Assembly (NCBI GenBank): GCA_037074765.1
Contig: JBAMDO010000149.1
Coordinates: 558,001-622,000 of the forward strand
Length of the DNA stretch: 64,000 nucleotides
Source: Mansonella perstans
Taxonomy: Eukaryota; Nematoda; Chromadorea; Rhabditida; Onchocercidae
Direction: 5' to 3'
Shown here: positions 1 through 25,998 of the stretch, in pieces
Position numbering within the stretch: the stretch's first letter is position 1
How the letters are laid out: every line of letters begins with the position of its first letter
Notes under the pieces: model-generated
Seen by the model: only the letters and a program-made list of their open reading frames with translations
What the model was told of the DNA's origin: nothing
Databases searched by the model: none
Made by a program: the position numbers and the translations under genes

Positions 1-160
1 TCTCCTCCTTGTGTTTCAATTTCTATTTTAATTTTTTTTTTTTTTTTTTTTTAAAATTTATATTTTTGCAATTTTTTGGAAAAAAAATTTTTCAAAATTC
101 AATGACCTTCGACTTCCTCCTCTTACTTTATTTCACGTTATCGAAGTGATCATATATTAA

Positions 161-178
161 GAAGAAAGAAAAAGAAAG

Positions 179-210
<32 letters not shown>

Positions 211-237
211 GATAGAGGGAGAGAGAGAGAGAGAGAG
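161..237. repeat. Polypurine GAAA/GA microsatellite
   Basis: A run of GAAA units passes into GATA/GAGGGA and then pure GA repeats. It is an uninterrupted purine tract of about 75 bases, with T-rich sequence on both sides of the wider region. Confidence 0.9.
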
Positions 238-792
238 CGCAGTATTGCTATCTCTTTTTAACAATTGGTTAATGCCATTTACGTGAGATAACAAAACGTC
301 GCTGCTATCTACCTTATCATCACGTGTTCCATTATGATATTACAAATGTCGCAGCTTTTACTTCAAATTGTAAGGTTTTGTTTTTTTTTTTTTTTTTTTT
401 TTTATTATTATATTTAGTATTGTTAATTTATATTATTTACTTTTGTTATTTTTATTATTATTATTATTGTTATCATTAATTGTTATCACTAATTGTTATT
501 CTTATCATTTAATTATTATAGATATAAATGATAAGCTTTGGATGAAAAAAAAAAAAAAAAAATAAGAATTAAAGAAAGTTTTATACGCGTAGCGATTTTT
601 TTTTTTTTTTGCGATAAAAATTTTTATCTGATTTTTGTTCATTTATCACTTTTAACAATGAGAGATCGATCTAACTATTAAGATGATGCTATATTGCAGT
701 ATTGCAACAGCTCGTTTGATTATTCAAAAAAAAAACTTGGAAAGGAATCGTTTTCAAAGCATTCTATATTCTATAGTTTCATATATTTAGGG

Positions 793-846
793 TTATCATC
801 ATGATAACAATCTTCCTTTTATCGATGATTATCTTGATAAGGATAA
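793..846. promoter_or_regulatory. Cluster of six GATA-factor-like sites
   Basis: TTATC or GATAA occurs at 793-797, 803-807, 819-823, 829-833, 836-840 and 842-846, alternating in orientation. One pair forms the near-palindrome GTTATCATCATGATAAC. The cluster lies about 190 bases upstream of the first mig-15 codon. GATA factors such as the nematode ELT family bind (T)GATAA; use of these sites is inference. Confidence 0.4.
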
Positions 847-1035
847 TCAATTGACCATTAAATGAGTACAGAAGAAGCAAATGATGGTGATATTATTTAT
901 GGTGTTGCCTATTGCTGTATGTATTATCATTGGTCTTATAATTGTAGGGTGTTGTTGGTTTGTGTGCGTAAAAGTGGCAAATAGAAATATATCGTTTGGA
1001 ACAAAGTTGTTGTTGTTGTTGCAGTCACTATTTGG

Positions 1036-14928
<13,893 letters not shown>

Positions 14929-16891
14929 AGTCTGGATGCTGCAAGTGTACTTGAAATATTATTTACAAAAATTTCGAAATAAGGAAGATTTTATTTCCCG
15001 TACAGTTTGTTCATGAAATGCCTTGTGTATTGTTACTATTGTTTTGTTTTATACATATTCACTGATATTGTCTTTACTTCTAACGTTCACATTATTGGCG
15101 ACGAGAACTGAGAAATATCCGGGTGGCAGTGGATTTTTTTTTAGCAAAAATGAGAATCCTCAAGAATTTTTTGTTAATTGCGACTTTTCTTTTGATGAGA
15201 ATGTTCTATAGATTAGGAGATACTGGGTTTCACTCCCACTTCAAGGCTTCATGGTAAAAACTGTAGAATATGTAAAAGTTTTTCTGTACTCTAAAAGATA
15301 TGCAGCACGATTAGTAAAGCAGTTACCGCTGAAAACGTGAAGTTAAAGTAATCTCTTGAATTGAAATAGAATTGTGTGGTGCATCATTTCTGCCCTTCCT
15401 GATAAAATTTAATTAATAATGTATGTATTGATGACTGATATCCTGGTATTCTCTTTAATTTTTCTTTACTTACATCATGCTTTGTATATTGAATTAGAAT
15501 CTTAGCGACTCAATCTTACATTTTTGCAGAAAACCTTTCTTGCAAATAAAAGTTATTTATCCAATTTTTTTTGAATTGAAATTTTGATGACTTTCAACTG
15601 GCAGGATAATCTTTCAGCATTTATTTTTTCTAGTTTTTTTGCTCAACAGCTTTTTGGGTGTGAAGATGTCGTCTTTCTTCTCCTTTATCCGTTCTCCTTT
15701 TCCTATAAATTTTTTTTGAGACTCTTAATCTGCAAGTAGAGAGAGAAGAGGAAGGAGTGAAACATGCATTTAGAAAGGAGAGAGCATTTGATTTTTTTTC
15801 TCAAATTTCGGATTTGTATTTGTCTCTGTGATTTCAGCTAGCAATTTGTCAGTGAATTAAAAGGAATCGGTTTCCTTCTAATAGATTCTCCTAGCTGCAT
15901 TGGACAACTGCGGTGAATCTGTAGAATAAGTGGGTTTAACTTCGGTTATCGGTGGAACAAATGTAGGGATTGTTTTTTCAGTCCTTGTATATTTCTTGAT
16001 TGAAAATAGAGCACATTATTTGTAAGCAAACTTCTGAAAATTGGATGGGTTAACTTTAATTTTGTTCCAGATTTTAATTTTTTTTAATGGCATTTAATTT
16101 TCTGGTTCATACTTTGTTCAATTTCAGAAATTTTGTGCTTTAACATACTTCAGAATTAACGGTATCTATAATATGTTATCATGGATTGGTTTGACCTATG
16201 GTTATTAGGTATATTTTGCATGCTATATGTTGTTTAATTTTTTATTTTAGCGTAAAGATTATTATTTCAAATACAAGAGGACAAGACAAAAACTTGGAAA
16301 TGATTCAAAAAACAACACTGCAAGGTTTTAATGTACTCACATTTCTAAGAAATTATAAACTTTTGCAAAAATATGCTAGAAAGAAAACTGTCAAAATTAT
16401 CGAAATTATACTGGAACCTAAACAAATATGGTAATAATGATGAAGTCAGCAAGCGTAAGCTGCAGGTGTTACGGAACTAACATACGACCGATGGTGCAGG
16501 AAATATCAAATTAAAAGTAATAGCGAAAGAAATCTGATTTAGGAAATAAGATGCTCCCAAACGACAGTATCTGTCATTGTTCTTCATACATTCATAAGAG
16601 CCGGTCTAATGACAACTGATGTTGGTAGTTAAGCCAAGTCCAAGAGAATTTCCTTCATTCTCCCTTCGATATCCTCTGTTTCCTTATAAATTACTTGCTG
16701 TTTTTAAAGATAGTATAGCGTAATGGGTAGAATCAGTTTTATAAAAAGAGGCTAAATTTATTTATTACCCTTTGCGTAATGAAAGAATGAAAGAATTTCT
16801 ATCCATTTTAAACAATTGAGCTGAGTTTATTTCTAACTCTTTGATGACCAATTTCTGCTTATTACATACTTACATCAGCTTAAGTTAATTT

Positions 16892-17170
16892 TTGATAAAT
16901 CCAGAAAACAGTCTGTATAAATTCAAATCACTCTGCAATAATTCTAAATTGATTTTTAACAAACTCAAAAACTTTTTCTTGAATGTATATGCAATCCAGA
17001 TTGTTAAAATCCTTCAGAAAAACGCAAAACATATATTTGCGATGATGGTAGCGGTAACTGCAACAGCTGTTATTGCAACTATTGCTTATTGCTATTATAA
17101 AGAAGGCAAATGGCCATTCGAGAAAGTTCCTCGAAGTGCACCTGATCATGTAAACATATTCTTGAAATGA
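16892..17170 (+). CDS. Hypothetical small single-span membrane protein or orphan exon
   Basis: An open frame of 92 codons. From the internal MMVAV at 17041 it encodes a hydrophobic, alanine/valine/isoleucine-rich helix long enough to cross a membrane, followed by the basic/aromatic tail YYKEGKWPFEKVPRSAPDH. That resembles a signal-anchor exon. A possible donor GTAAAC follows the DH codons at 17150, and an acceptor-like CAG lies at about 16998. I do not recognise the family. It could be a complete small gene, one exon of an unseen gene, or chance. Codon content is less AT-skewed around the hydrophobic segment than in its flanks. Confidence 0.25.
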   Translation: MINPENSLYKFKSLCNNSKLIFNKLKNFFLNVYAIQIVKILQKNAKHIFAMMVAVTATAVIATIAYCYYKEGKWPFEKVPRSAPDHVNIFLK

Positions 17171-19712
17171 TAGTTTCTAAATTAAATTACAATGAAAATT
17201 TTAATTAAAAAAGTTGACATCTAGAATTTTGACATTTGAACAAAAGAAATTGATCGTGAAATGACTGTGCTAAATAAAGCCAGTGTATGCTCTCTTTTTT
17301 AGCTTTACTGCACGAAGAAATTTATGAGTTTCGTAAAATTAACCAAAGTTAAGAAACTTCGAAATTCCTAGGCTAGTAAGATGCGAGTATAAAAAGAGAA
17401 AAGAAAGTAATTAATCAATGGAAGTGTTAAATAATAATTCATTTCATTTGTCGCTTTGAGTTAGAAAACTCGATTTCTCTAAAGTAAATATAACTTCAAC
17501 ACCAATAAAATTCATCCAAAAATTTGAATAGCATTTCAGAAGTGATATTATTCGAGCAATGCTTGGTACTCTAAGAATCGAACTGTCATTTAAAAACAAT
17601 CTGTGCTCCTCTACCTTAACATCTATTGTCATCTGTAACTTCAATTATCGATAAATTATCACTTCTTTAAACAATTTTTTTTCAATGCACATTCAGAAAT
17701 AGCCCATGCGATCGTTATGGAAGGAGTAAACTTGTTTCGTTCCCCCATGACATTTTGCAATTGTTTTCTTTTATCTTGCTCAATTGCTTGAAATTTAAGT
17801 TTGTTCTTTCACTGTTTTGGCGGTAAGATAAAAATTCTTCACAATCCTTGCTTTCTGCACTTATTAAATGAGGTGCTCTGCCCACATTTGTATATCCTTC
17901 ATAAACCTATCGAATAAATAAAATTATCATATAGCGTGATTTATCAACATTATCATAACTTACACCCATTTAAACTACTAATAAAGCAACCCATATTCTG
18001 CAAGACTGGCAGCACTTAGTTCGAAAAGTTAAAAGAAAAGAAGGGTTGTAATCTTGCTACGTTGAAGACGACGTTATCATTGCTTCTCTGCTTTCATTTT
18101 TCCAAATATTCCTTCATTTAAGAGGTTTTCTGACTGTTCATCAACCACTTCCTACTTTTGTCTTATGCTAATTTCTTAAACTTACTATCCAAGCCAAACT
18201 ATAGAAAAGTGTTACCATAGAATGTTCGATCTCTGATTTCAACTACCATTTCATTCCTGAAATGTCTGATAATCTTTGAACTTATAAGTAGTCTGGATTC
18301 AATACTCATTGCCATTGTTATTATATGTTTGCCGATGATAAAGTTACAGACAAATGTGCTCAAGCATTTATTTCATTTTGAATGAATGCTTTGAAATATA
18401 CATGTATTGTAGTTATTTCATGGAAACAAGAAATTCTTCTCTCTTTAAAATGGAATAGCAAGGTTAATCGTCCATTAGTCGTACTTCGCTTCACTTACCT
18501 TTACTGATTATTGCGTTAGTATTCGATAAAAATCGATATCATCGATATGATTGATTATATGATAAATGATAATAGTTATTGTTATTATTATCGTTTAATT
18601 GCGGTAGTCTGATTTGTTGATAACATTTATTGAATATTTGTAACAAATTTACAACTATTTTAAGAAATCAAGTCGTTTTACCCCATTTTAAAACAGGAAA
18701 GGTCAGCTATCCTTCAGTTGATTCCTGCTCTAACTGCATCCACTAATTATTTTCTATATTCAATAAAAATCGAAATAAATTGAAACTCATCGATAGGAGA
18801 AGGTTCATTCACATAGTGAAAATGAATCTAACATACTCAGGATTACCTCTGACCTTCGGTGTAACCCTAATTAATAATTTCTCTCCAGTTTTGCGCAAAA
18901 ATTATGAATAATCTCATAATCTTCTTCATAGGTAGTTGCTCTGTAGATTATTTTATGGACATAGTAGTGGCATTAGTTAACTTGAGTAACAATCATCGAT
19001 TGATTTGCCTGAAATTAATGGCAGCGATCATTTTTTACAGTTTGACAAGTATGCCCTTTTTTGTTGTGTATTTTCAGAAGTACGTTTGAAATGAATTGTT
19101 GTTAAATTATGTCCAACAAAAAAGTGTCGTAAAATGTGTCGTAAAATGATATATCTTAACCCCCTCCCCCCTTCTACATTCTCCGCATGAATTTTATGAG
19201 ACCTGAAATTGATGCAAAAATAACAATTTTACATATTTTTATATACTTTTGCTATAGAAAATTTTTGCTTCTGTACAAATGGACTAATTTTTGTTTTTAG
19301 GTTTAGCATAGATATAAGGTATCATTCTTAAATTCGCATATTTACTTTCCACTTTCATATTCAATCAAAGGTCTTTTTCGCGGGATCTTCTATTCTATCT
19401 TTTTAATAAGGTACTGTATTTCTATGTCACAAATTCTAAATTTCTTAAAATATTCTGCACATTGATGCTCCAGAGCTCATTGCAAAGATTTTGTCATATT
19501 TGAGGAATTATTTAAAATATTTTTTTTTTGATAAAATTTACAAAACATATTGGACTTTTATCAATGGTGAAATTACAGGCATTTGCAAAATAATATAAAT
19601 TATTGGATCTATTCTCTTAAACTGCTTCCATCGGAGAATTTCCTTCACTGACCTCTTTTCCTACTTAAAAAACCGTTCTATCCGTATTTCTTTTAAATTA
19701 TTTAAAAAATTG

Positions 19713-19770
19713 GCTTTACACAGATGTTTCTATCAATATGCGCTTTACACAGATGTTTCTATCAATATGC
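19713..19770. repeat. 29-base tandem duplication
   Basis: Two identical, directly adjacent 29-base copies (19713-19741 and 19742-19770), each beginning GCTTTACACAGATG. No divergence is visible, so it is either recent or an assembly artefact. Confidence 0.9.
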
Positions 19771-20835
19771 GCTTTATTGTGAAAGTCGTTCTCTTTTTCC
19801 TTTCCTTCATTCTTCCACAGCGATGTAAATACAGTTTCCATGCAGCAAGTCCAATTCGGCATTGTAATTTTCTGCGTTCTGTATGGTTATTTTGTGATAA
19901 TTTTTTTCGCTGGAGCTTCTCCGGTCCAAAATCAATTTCTCTTTTTCAGGAATCTTTTTTGTGAGCAAGAATTTCCAATGGTTTACATAGGAATCGTAAG
20001 CTTTCTTATTAATTCGTATTATTGTGAAAAGTAACTTGAATATAATTAAAGTCCTATAAATTTTAGCTTTGCATCTGTCTTCTGATAATTTTCCGAAATT
20101 CAAATTTTTTTTCAATTGCAGAGCTTTTAAGCTTTCATTTTCAAATTTATTTTTTATCTACTTTGATTTTGCTGTGAAATCCTAAATTTTGCATTATAAA
20201 CACTTCTATACGAAGTATAATGCAAATTGTTTTAAATAACTTTTGAAATTTTCGTGTTTGATTTAGCATTCCGCCTAAATACAATACCAAGTTTTAAAAT
20301 GAATAATATTGCTAAAAGAACAATATTTGCTGGATGCATGAATCTTTCACATTAATAATTATATTTCATTACATCTTACTCAAATTGGATTCCTATAAGC
20401 CTAAAACATGGATTCTAAGCAATCTTGAAAAAAACTGTCTTGATAAAGCAAGTGAACAAAGCCACTGATCAATCTCATCAAATTTTTGTAAAATACTATC
20501 ACATTCTTTACCGAATGATAACTGAAAAATAAAATAAAAACAGGATGGTACAAGATCCCAAAAGGTTCTCGTTTGATAAAAGCATGCCCAAATGTTCGTA
20601 TCGCTCGGCTGATTTGTTTATCTGAGGCAGATTTGTTTTATCGATGCTTCAAAATTTTGTACTTATAAGATCAAAACAGCTTAAAAATGAAAGCCGGAAT
20701 AATCAAAGATAGATAAAGAGATTAAAAAAGGTCAATTTTTGACAAAAATTAGAGACCATGCTTAGCTGATATTGTATCACATAGAATTTACCTTTAAGCC
20801 AGTAGTTGCATGCGAAGAAATCAACAAGTTTTTAG

Positions 20836-23800
20836 ACCAATGATAACCAACAGAAACAACAAAATCCACGGAAACAAGCAAAAACAAATACATATGTTTA
20901 CCTTTTAACTGTGATGGCCGCAATGGGTGGTTTATTATTTGGCTACGATACTGGCATTGTTTCTGGGTAAGCGATGACATCTTAAATGGATTTTATTCGA
21001 TCTAATTCCATTTCTTGTGTAATTTTCACTTATTGCTACGCTAACAAATTAAAGCATCGCAATTAAACGTTAATTTCAAATTTCTTTTTCGGAGGCAGGT
21101 TATTATCATAAGTGTTCGTTAATTCCGATAGAAATTTAATTAAGAAAAATTTAGTGTTTCTTTCTTTTAGTTCAGTAGAAATAAAACCAATTTACAGCAT
21201 AATGCTATACTTGCCACATAATAAATATATGGATGGTTTATCAACTGTATGGCAGGAGGTTATAATCAGTATAACATCGGGGATGGCAGGTATTGCTGCG
21301 CTAACTGCAGGTTATTGGGATTTCTTTTGAATTTCGGTTTTAAACTATTCGAAATGCTTGACTGCCGAAAAGTACCTCGAAAGAAAAAATGCATCATCAC
21401 TGTCATTGATAACGATGTTAAGATCATATCTCACAAGGTATGAAAGTGCAAATATTTTACTGCGATGATCATCAAAAAGGAAATTGAAGAGTAGCTAACA
21501 AAACTGAATAATGGTTCGATATCATTTTATCATTTTGGCACACATTTAAAAGATTTTTTACATTCCATTCATCCATATTTAAATTTCATCTAACCGTTAC
21601 TATTCCATACTGTGGGCAGATGTCAATTTGGCTTCCGTAGGAAGCGTATTATAAGCGATCTAGAAATTGTTTCGATTCAGTTTGTTTTATTTTAAAAGTC
21701 ACTTGAACCTGATCAAGTAGCAAGTTTGGTAGAACATATTTAAAGTCATCAAATCATAGGCAAAAGTAGCGATAAATTCGGTCGTCGAAAAGTGATAATA
21801 GCGGCTACTACATTCTTCATCGCTGGTGCTATTATATGCGGTGCTGCATTTGATCGATGGACGTTACTCATTGGACGAATTCTGCTGGGAATTGCTATTG
21901 GTATCTTGAAATATTTTTAAGAACATTTTAATGTGAAAGAAATTTGACAAATGAAGTGTTATGAAATGCAAAATATTATCTATAACGAAGGATTTAATAT
22001 GTTTTCTAATAGTGAGTATAAAATGTCGCTTTTAAAAAATTAGAACAAGTGAAAAATGGAAGTTCTTCCATTAACAGCAAAATCCTGGGTTATAATTGAT
22101 AAAAGTTTCAACATTGTGGAAATGAATTTTGCACACATTTACATCTGCTCACAAATCATAACGTCAGATGTTTAATCATTTTTACTGTTGTACGGAGCTA
22201 CAGGATTTGCATCCATGGTTGTACCCGTATATATAAGTGAAGGAGCCCCAGCGAGAGTACGCGGGAAATTGGTAACAATTTATCAGTTCATGGTGGCATT
22301 CGGATTTACAGTTGCCAATGCTGTAGCGGCGTGGTTTGCTCATTATGATCCAGTAAATATTGGTTGGCGCTTGATGTTCGCATTTGCCGCCTTACCGGCT
22401 TTGATACAGGTGCTGTCATCTTTGCTACCTTCCAAACTTTTTGACTTGTCTAAAACAACACAGTGTTTTGTGATTGCAGAAAGCAAGTTAGCGTCATTGC
22501 CGGAAGCGTTCTTGAGATGTCAAAGTAAGATTGTGCTTTGTTTGAGACTAGAAAAGTATTGGTAGGTTCGTAGTTTCCACTTTAATTGGAAAAGTTAAGA
22601 AGTAAATTACTGAAATTCGAAGGAGTGGTTTTTAAAATCTTTGTTGTAAACTAAAAATTAAACAGGTACTGAAGGCATGTTCCCAATATATCTGTCATTA
22701 AAGCAATGAACATATGAATGCAGTACTGTTTTAAGCTTGTCGGCTTTTTCTTTCTACCTGAAACACCACGTTATTTGATCAGTCATGGACGTGAAAAAGA
22801 AGCGCAGGAAGTGTTACGTCGGTTATACAGTAATGATAAGGAATGGATTGCTTATGAGATGAGAGAAGTAACCCGTGAAATGCAACGTGAAGCAATGTTT
22901 CGTCAGGTGAACGGTGAGTGCGGAATCTGAATAAGCTGTTTAACTAAAATTTTTGTATTGAAGGTTATGTCATATTTTTTCTTTATGACGTATTGTTAAT
23001 TAACATTTCTTCTGTGCAAAGTAATCTTTTTTCAAAACTTCAAACAAACAAATGAGTAAAATATGTTACATTTTTTGTTTGCTTAGTATGGTGCTCCTCA
23101 GCATTTTGACCTTTCTTTTTATCTTTACAAAATGCATTTACTAAGCTATCAAAACTGTATGTAACAGTTTGCTTGTAAATCTGTTAAAATGTTTTAAATC
23201 TAATGCTTTATTGACAGGAGACGAATTCGTCCTACGTAGAGTGCTGCGGACGGCGCATGTACGGAAAGCTCTGATGCTCGGTTGTGCTTTGCAAATGTTT
23301 CAACAGCTCGCTGGAATTAATACTATTTTGTAAATCTTTTCCTTTAACATTTCAACTGTTGGAAATTTGCTAATACGATTTTAGCAATCTTACTGTTTTG
23401 GTGCTACAATCATGGGAAAGACAAATCATTTTAAAGTTAATGATTTACATCTTTTTTTTTTTTGAGATATAAATGATATGTGGCGCATTCATCCTTATAA
23501 TTTTTTTTTTTAAATATGAAGTAAAATATGACTCCATATTTTAAAATATGGAGTGAATGGGGATGAATCAGAAAATTAACCAATTTCAGATACTATACCA
23601 GCGCCATCATTCGTTCTGCTGGCGTGCACGATAAAATTACGACTATTTGGATTTCATGCGGTATTTCAAGTAAATATTTCCTTGTTTCAAGAAGCTTATT
23701 GATGATTATTACTTCAGCACGTGGAAATTCAAATGATTACTAAAATTTATGAATTAAACATATTTCTACAATCCTTATTTAGAAAGTTGAAATTGTAAAA

Positions 23801-25998
23801 TTTTACAGCTGTACAAGCAGTAGGAACAATACTGCCGCTGAACTTGATCGAGCGAGTTGGAAGGCGTACTCTTGTACTATCGTCTCTAATCGGTGTTGTT
23901 ATTACATTATGTATGATGGGTGGTGCGTTCATCCTTATCAACTATGATTCTACAAAAATTGATCCTGGTAAGTGACAGCTACAGACACAATGGTGATAAT
24001 TGTTTACTACGAGCATCGTTAAATAACTTTAAACATCATATCGAAATGTGCAGCAGAATGTGTAGTTTGCAATATTAACGCAAGGTAATTAAGCTTTCCA
24101 AATTTTTTATTGAAGCGAGATCAGGAAGCTTAGTATTAAAACCTCTCCTCTTAAAATTATTATTTCAGTAGGATTTTGCTATAAAACATTTTCTTTTATG
24201 ATTCAGAATCATTCCTTTTTAAGCGCAAGCCTATATCGGTATAGATAAGAATTCTACCGGCACGGACAAAGAACTGCTAGAGCTATGTGCCGGATTCAGG
24301 TAAGCTTGAAGGTTTTTTAACTTTTTTAGTAGAATATGGAAAATATTTTGTAAAAATGTTCTTCTACACATCGGGAAATATCATGGCGTAACATTTTGAA
24401 TAATACTAATTGTTATCTATTTTGTGTTCACAATTGGTATTATTTTCGGGTTGTTTTTAGCAGTTGACTCACTTTGGAGTAAACAAATATGCAATACAAA
24501 ATACTGAGCTTTCGAAACCATTCAATGTTCCAGGAATTGCGATGATTGTGTGACATCAGAGTATTGTGGATATTGTAGTTTAATGGAAAACTCATCATTA
24601 TCAACAAGTTTTGGGCAGTGCTTGCCGATCAATTCAGGAAATACTCAGCACTCACTTTATGGATACTGTAAGGTACTGCAGACCTTTTGAAGCCAATACT
24701 TGTATCATCGATTTTCTAAAATTAGTTTCTTAATTTTTAAGGTATTTTGGATTACTAGTTTTAAGCTTTAAAAGTATATTCAATTATCGTAACACAAGCA
24801 CCTTAAGTCTTCAATCAAGCATTAGTAAAGTTTACCGACTCCACAAACTTAAGCTGTAAATTACTAAATGGTAAAGTGATAGAACTAGTGATTCCTAGTG
24901 ATTCATTCGTCCTTTTAAATTAATGAAGACTTTTAAATTAATGAAGAAATTTAAATTAATGAATTAACAAATGAAACTTAAATTTGTAAGATCGATTAAA
25001 ATTTACGCACCGTTGTATCTTGTGATAGAGGACTTTTGTAAAATTGGCGAACACAACATATATTCCTAAAAGTCTTCAGGAAGACAAAATATGTCATTTG
25101 TTGGTCGACTTAGGTTGAACTGTCTGAACTTTGAGCTACTGATAACTCAACCGGTAGTAAATTGATTGAAATGCATTATCACCAAAAACGCATTGCACTG
25201 GCCGACCAGTTCTTGTCTTTTTTTTCTGGATTTTCAGATTCTGTGTCATTTTTCAGGATGGTACGAACAATGTAGATCGTTATCTATTTACTGATACTTC
25301 CTGTAAAACCCGATTTACAGCATTACCAATCGTAATTATGGTACTCTATATATCTGTTTATTCGTTTGGTAAGTTTCGTAAATTTCTACGCTCAGAATAA
25401 GTTTCTTATAGATTACGGAAGAAATTCCTCTTGATCGCTTCTCTAAAATCACCAGTATTTCAGGTATGGGTCCAGTCCCATGGGTTTTCAATGCTGAGGT
25501 TTATCCAATCTGGGCGAGAGGCACGTGCGTTGCTTTATCCACATTCACGAATTGGTTCTTCAATCTTTTGATGTCGTTGACATATCTCAGCTTAAGTCAA
25601 GCTATCACCAAACATGGTTTTGGCGTTTTCTCACTTTTTTAAAAACTTTTTTTTCTGAAATAACTAATGAACGAATCATTTACATGTCACTTAACAAAAA
25701 AGAGAGAAAAGGATTAAGTTGCAAAAATAAGAACATGGCTCTGATACAGGAGGCTATCATAAGAATAAAACTCATTCAAGAAAGAGCAAATACTGAAAAG
25801 TGTGATACTATAATTTCAGGTGCATTCTTTTTGTATGCCGGTATTTCATTCACCGGTTTCATCATCTTCTATTTTTTTGCACCAGAAACACGCGGAAGAC
25901 GCATTGAAGAGATCGAACGACTGTTCATGAATGAAAGAAAAGAAATACCAGAACGAAACCAACAGCACGAAACAACCACGTCTGGTTCTACAACTTAA
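20836..25998 (+). CDS. hmit-1: HMIT/SLC2A13-like proton myo-inositol (sugar) transporter, first exon not placed
   Basis: A 12-helix major facilitator of the sugar-porter family, at a cellular membrane. Placed exons: 20836-20966, 21198-21310, 21760-21900, 22204-22409, 22736-22913, 23218-23329, 23590-23669, 23809-23967, 24224-24299, 24534-24672, 25257-25368, 25464-25616, 25820-25998, together 592 residues. Signatures in order: [14 protein letters not shown] in helix 1, [19 protein letters not shown] (loop 2-3 D-x-x-GRR), [55 protein letters not shown] and [12 protein letters not shown] near the end. The long extracellular loop rich in cysteines ([14 protein letters not shown]) before the last helices is the HMIT hallmark that separates it from ordinary GLUTs. 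The first placed exon opens after an acceptor (GTTTTTAG) at codon phase 0 with no start codon in frame, so a short N-terminal exon lies upstream. One very weak candidate is ATG at 20644-20658. The exon 9 acceptor could be 24224 or 24230. Confidence 0.9.
21171..21197 (+). other. In-frame exon extension from an alternative acceptor
   Basis: A strong acceptor TTTCTTTTAG ends at 21170, 27 bases before the one that gives the conserved GIMLYLP join (21198). Using it keeps the frame and inserts nine residues (SVEIKPIYS) just after the first membrane helix of the transporter. Confidence 0.4.
24912..24965. repeat. 18-base unit in three tandem copies
   Basis: CTTTTAAATTAATGAAGA occurs twice exactly (24912-24929, 24930-24947), followed by a third diverged copy to 24965, inside an intron of the transporter gene. 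Confidence 0.85.

Larger units (their letters stand above)
1..1035. other. Upstream region of mig-15, no gene seen
   Basis: No coding region is supported here. The stretch holds a polypurine tract at 161-237, several homopolymer T runs (including 381-403), and a cluster of GATA-type sites at 793-846. It ends in a pyrimidine/GTT-rich tract with an acceptor-like CAG at 1022-1024, twelve bases before the kinase start. It probably contains the kinase promoter and outron; that is inference from position. Confidence 0.5.
14929..20835. other. Gap between mig-15 and the sugar transporter
   Basis: This is 5.9 kb of AT-rich sequence. A candidate poly(A) signal AATAAA for mig-15 is at 15545-15550. An orphan open frame with a membrane segment is at 16892-17170, a 29-base tandem duplication at 19713-19770, and clustered GATAA/ATCGAT motifs at about 18530-18590. 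The unplaced first exon of the downstream transporter should lie here. No other gene could be supported. Confidence 0.5.

Noticed and set aside
18528..18590. Cluster of ATCGAT and GATAA motifs
   Set aside because: The stretch is low-complexity AT-rich sequence where such motifs arise easily, and no gene start is near.
24480..24533. Extension of the transporter cysteine-loop exon to an upstream TTTTTAG acceptor
   Set aside because: The frame from that acceptor is not compatible with the phase left by the previous exon, while the CAG at 24533 joins cleanly.
20836..25998. Possible bacterial origin of the transporter (Wolbachia transfer)
   Set aside because: It has 13 exons with nematode-type splice sites and the animal HMIT cysteine loop, so it is a native gene.
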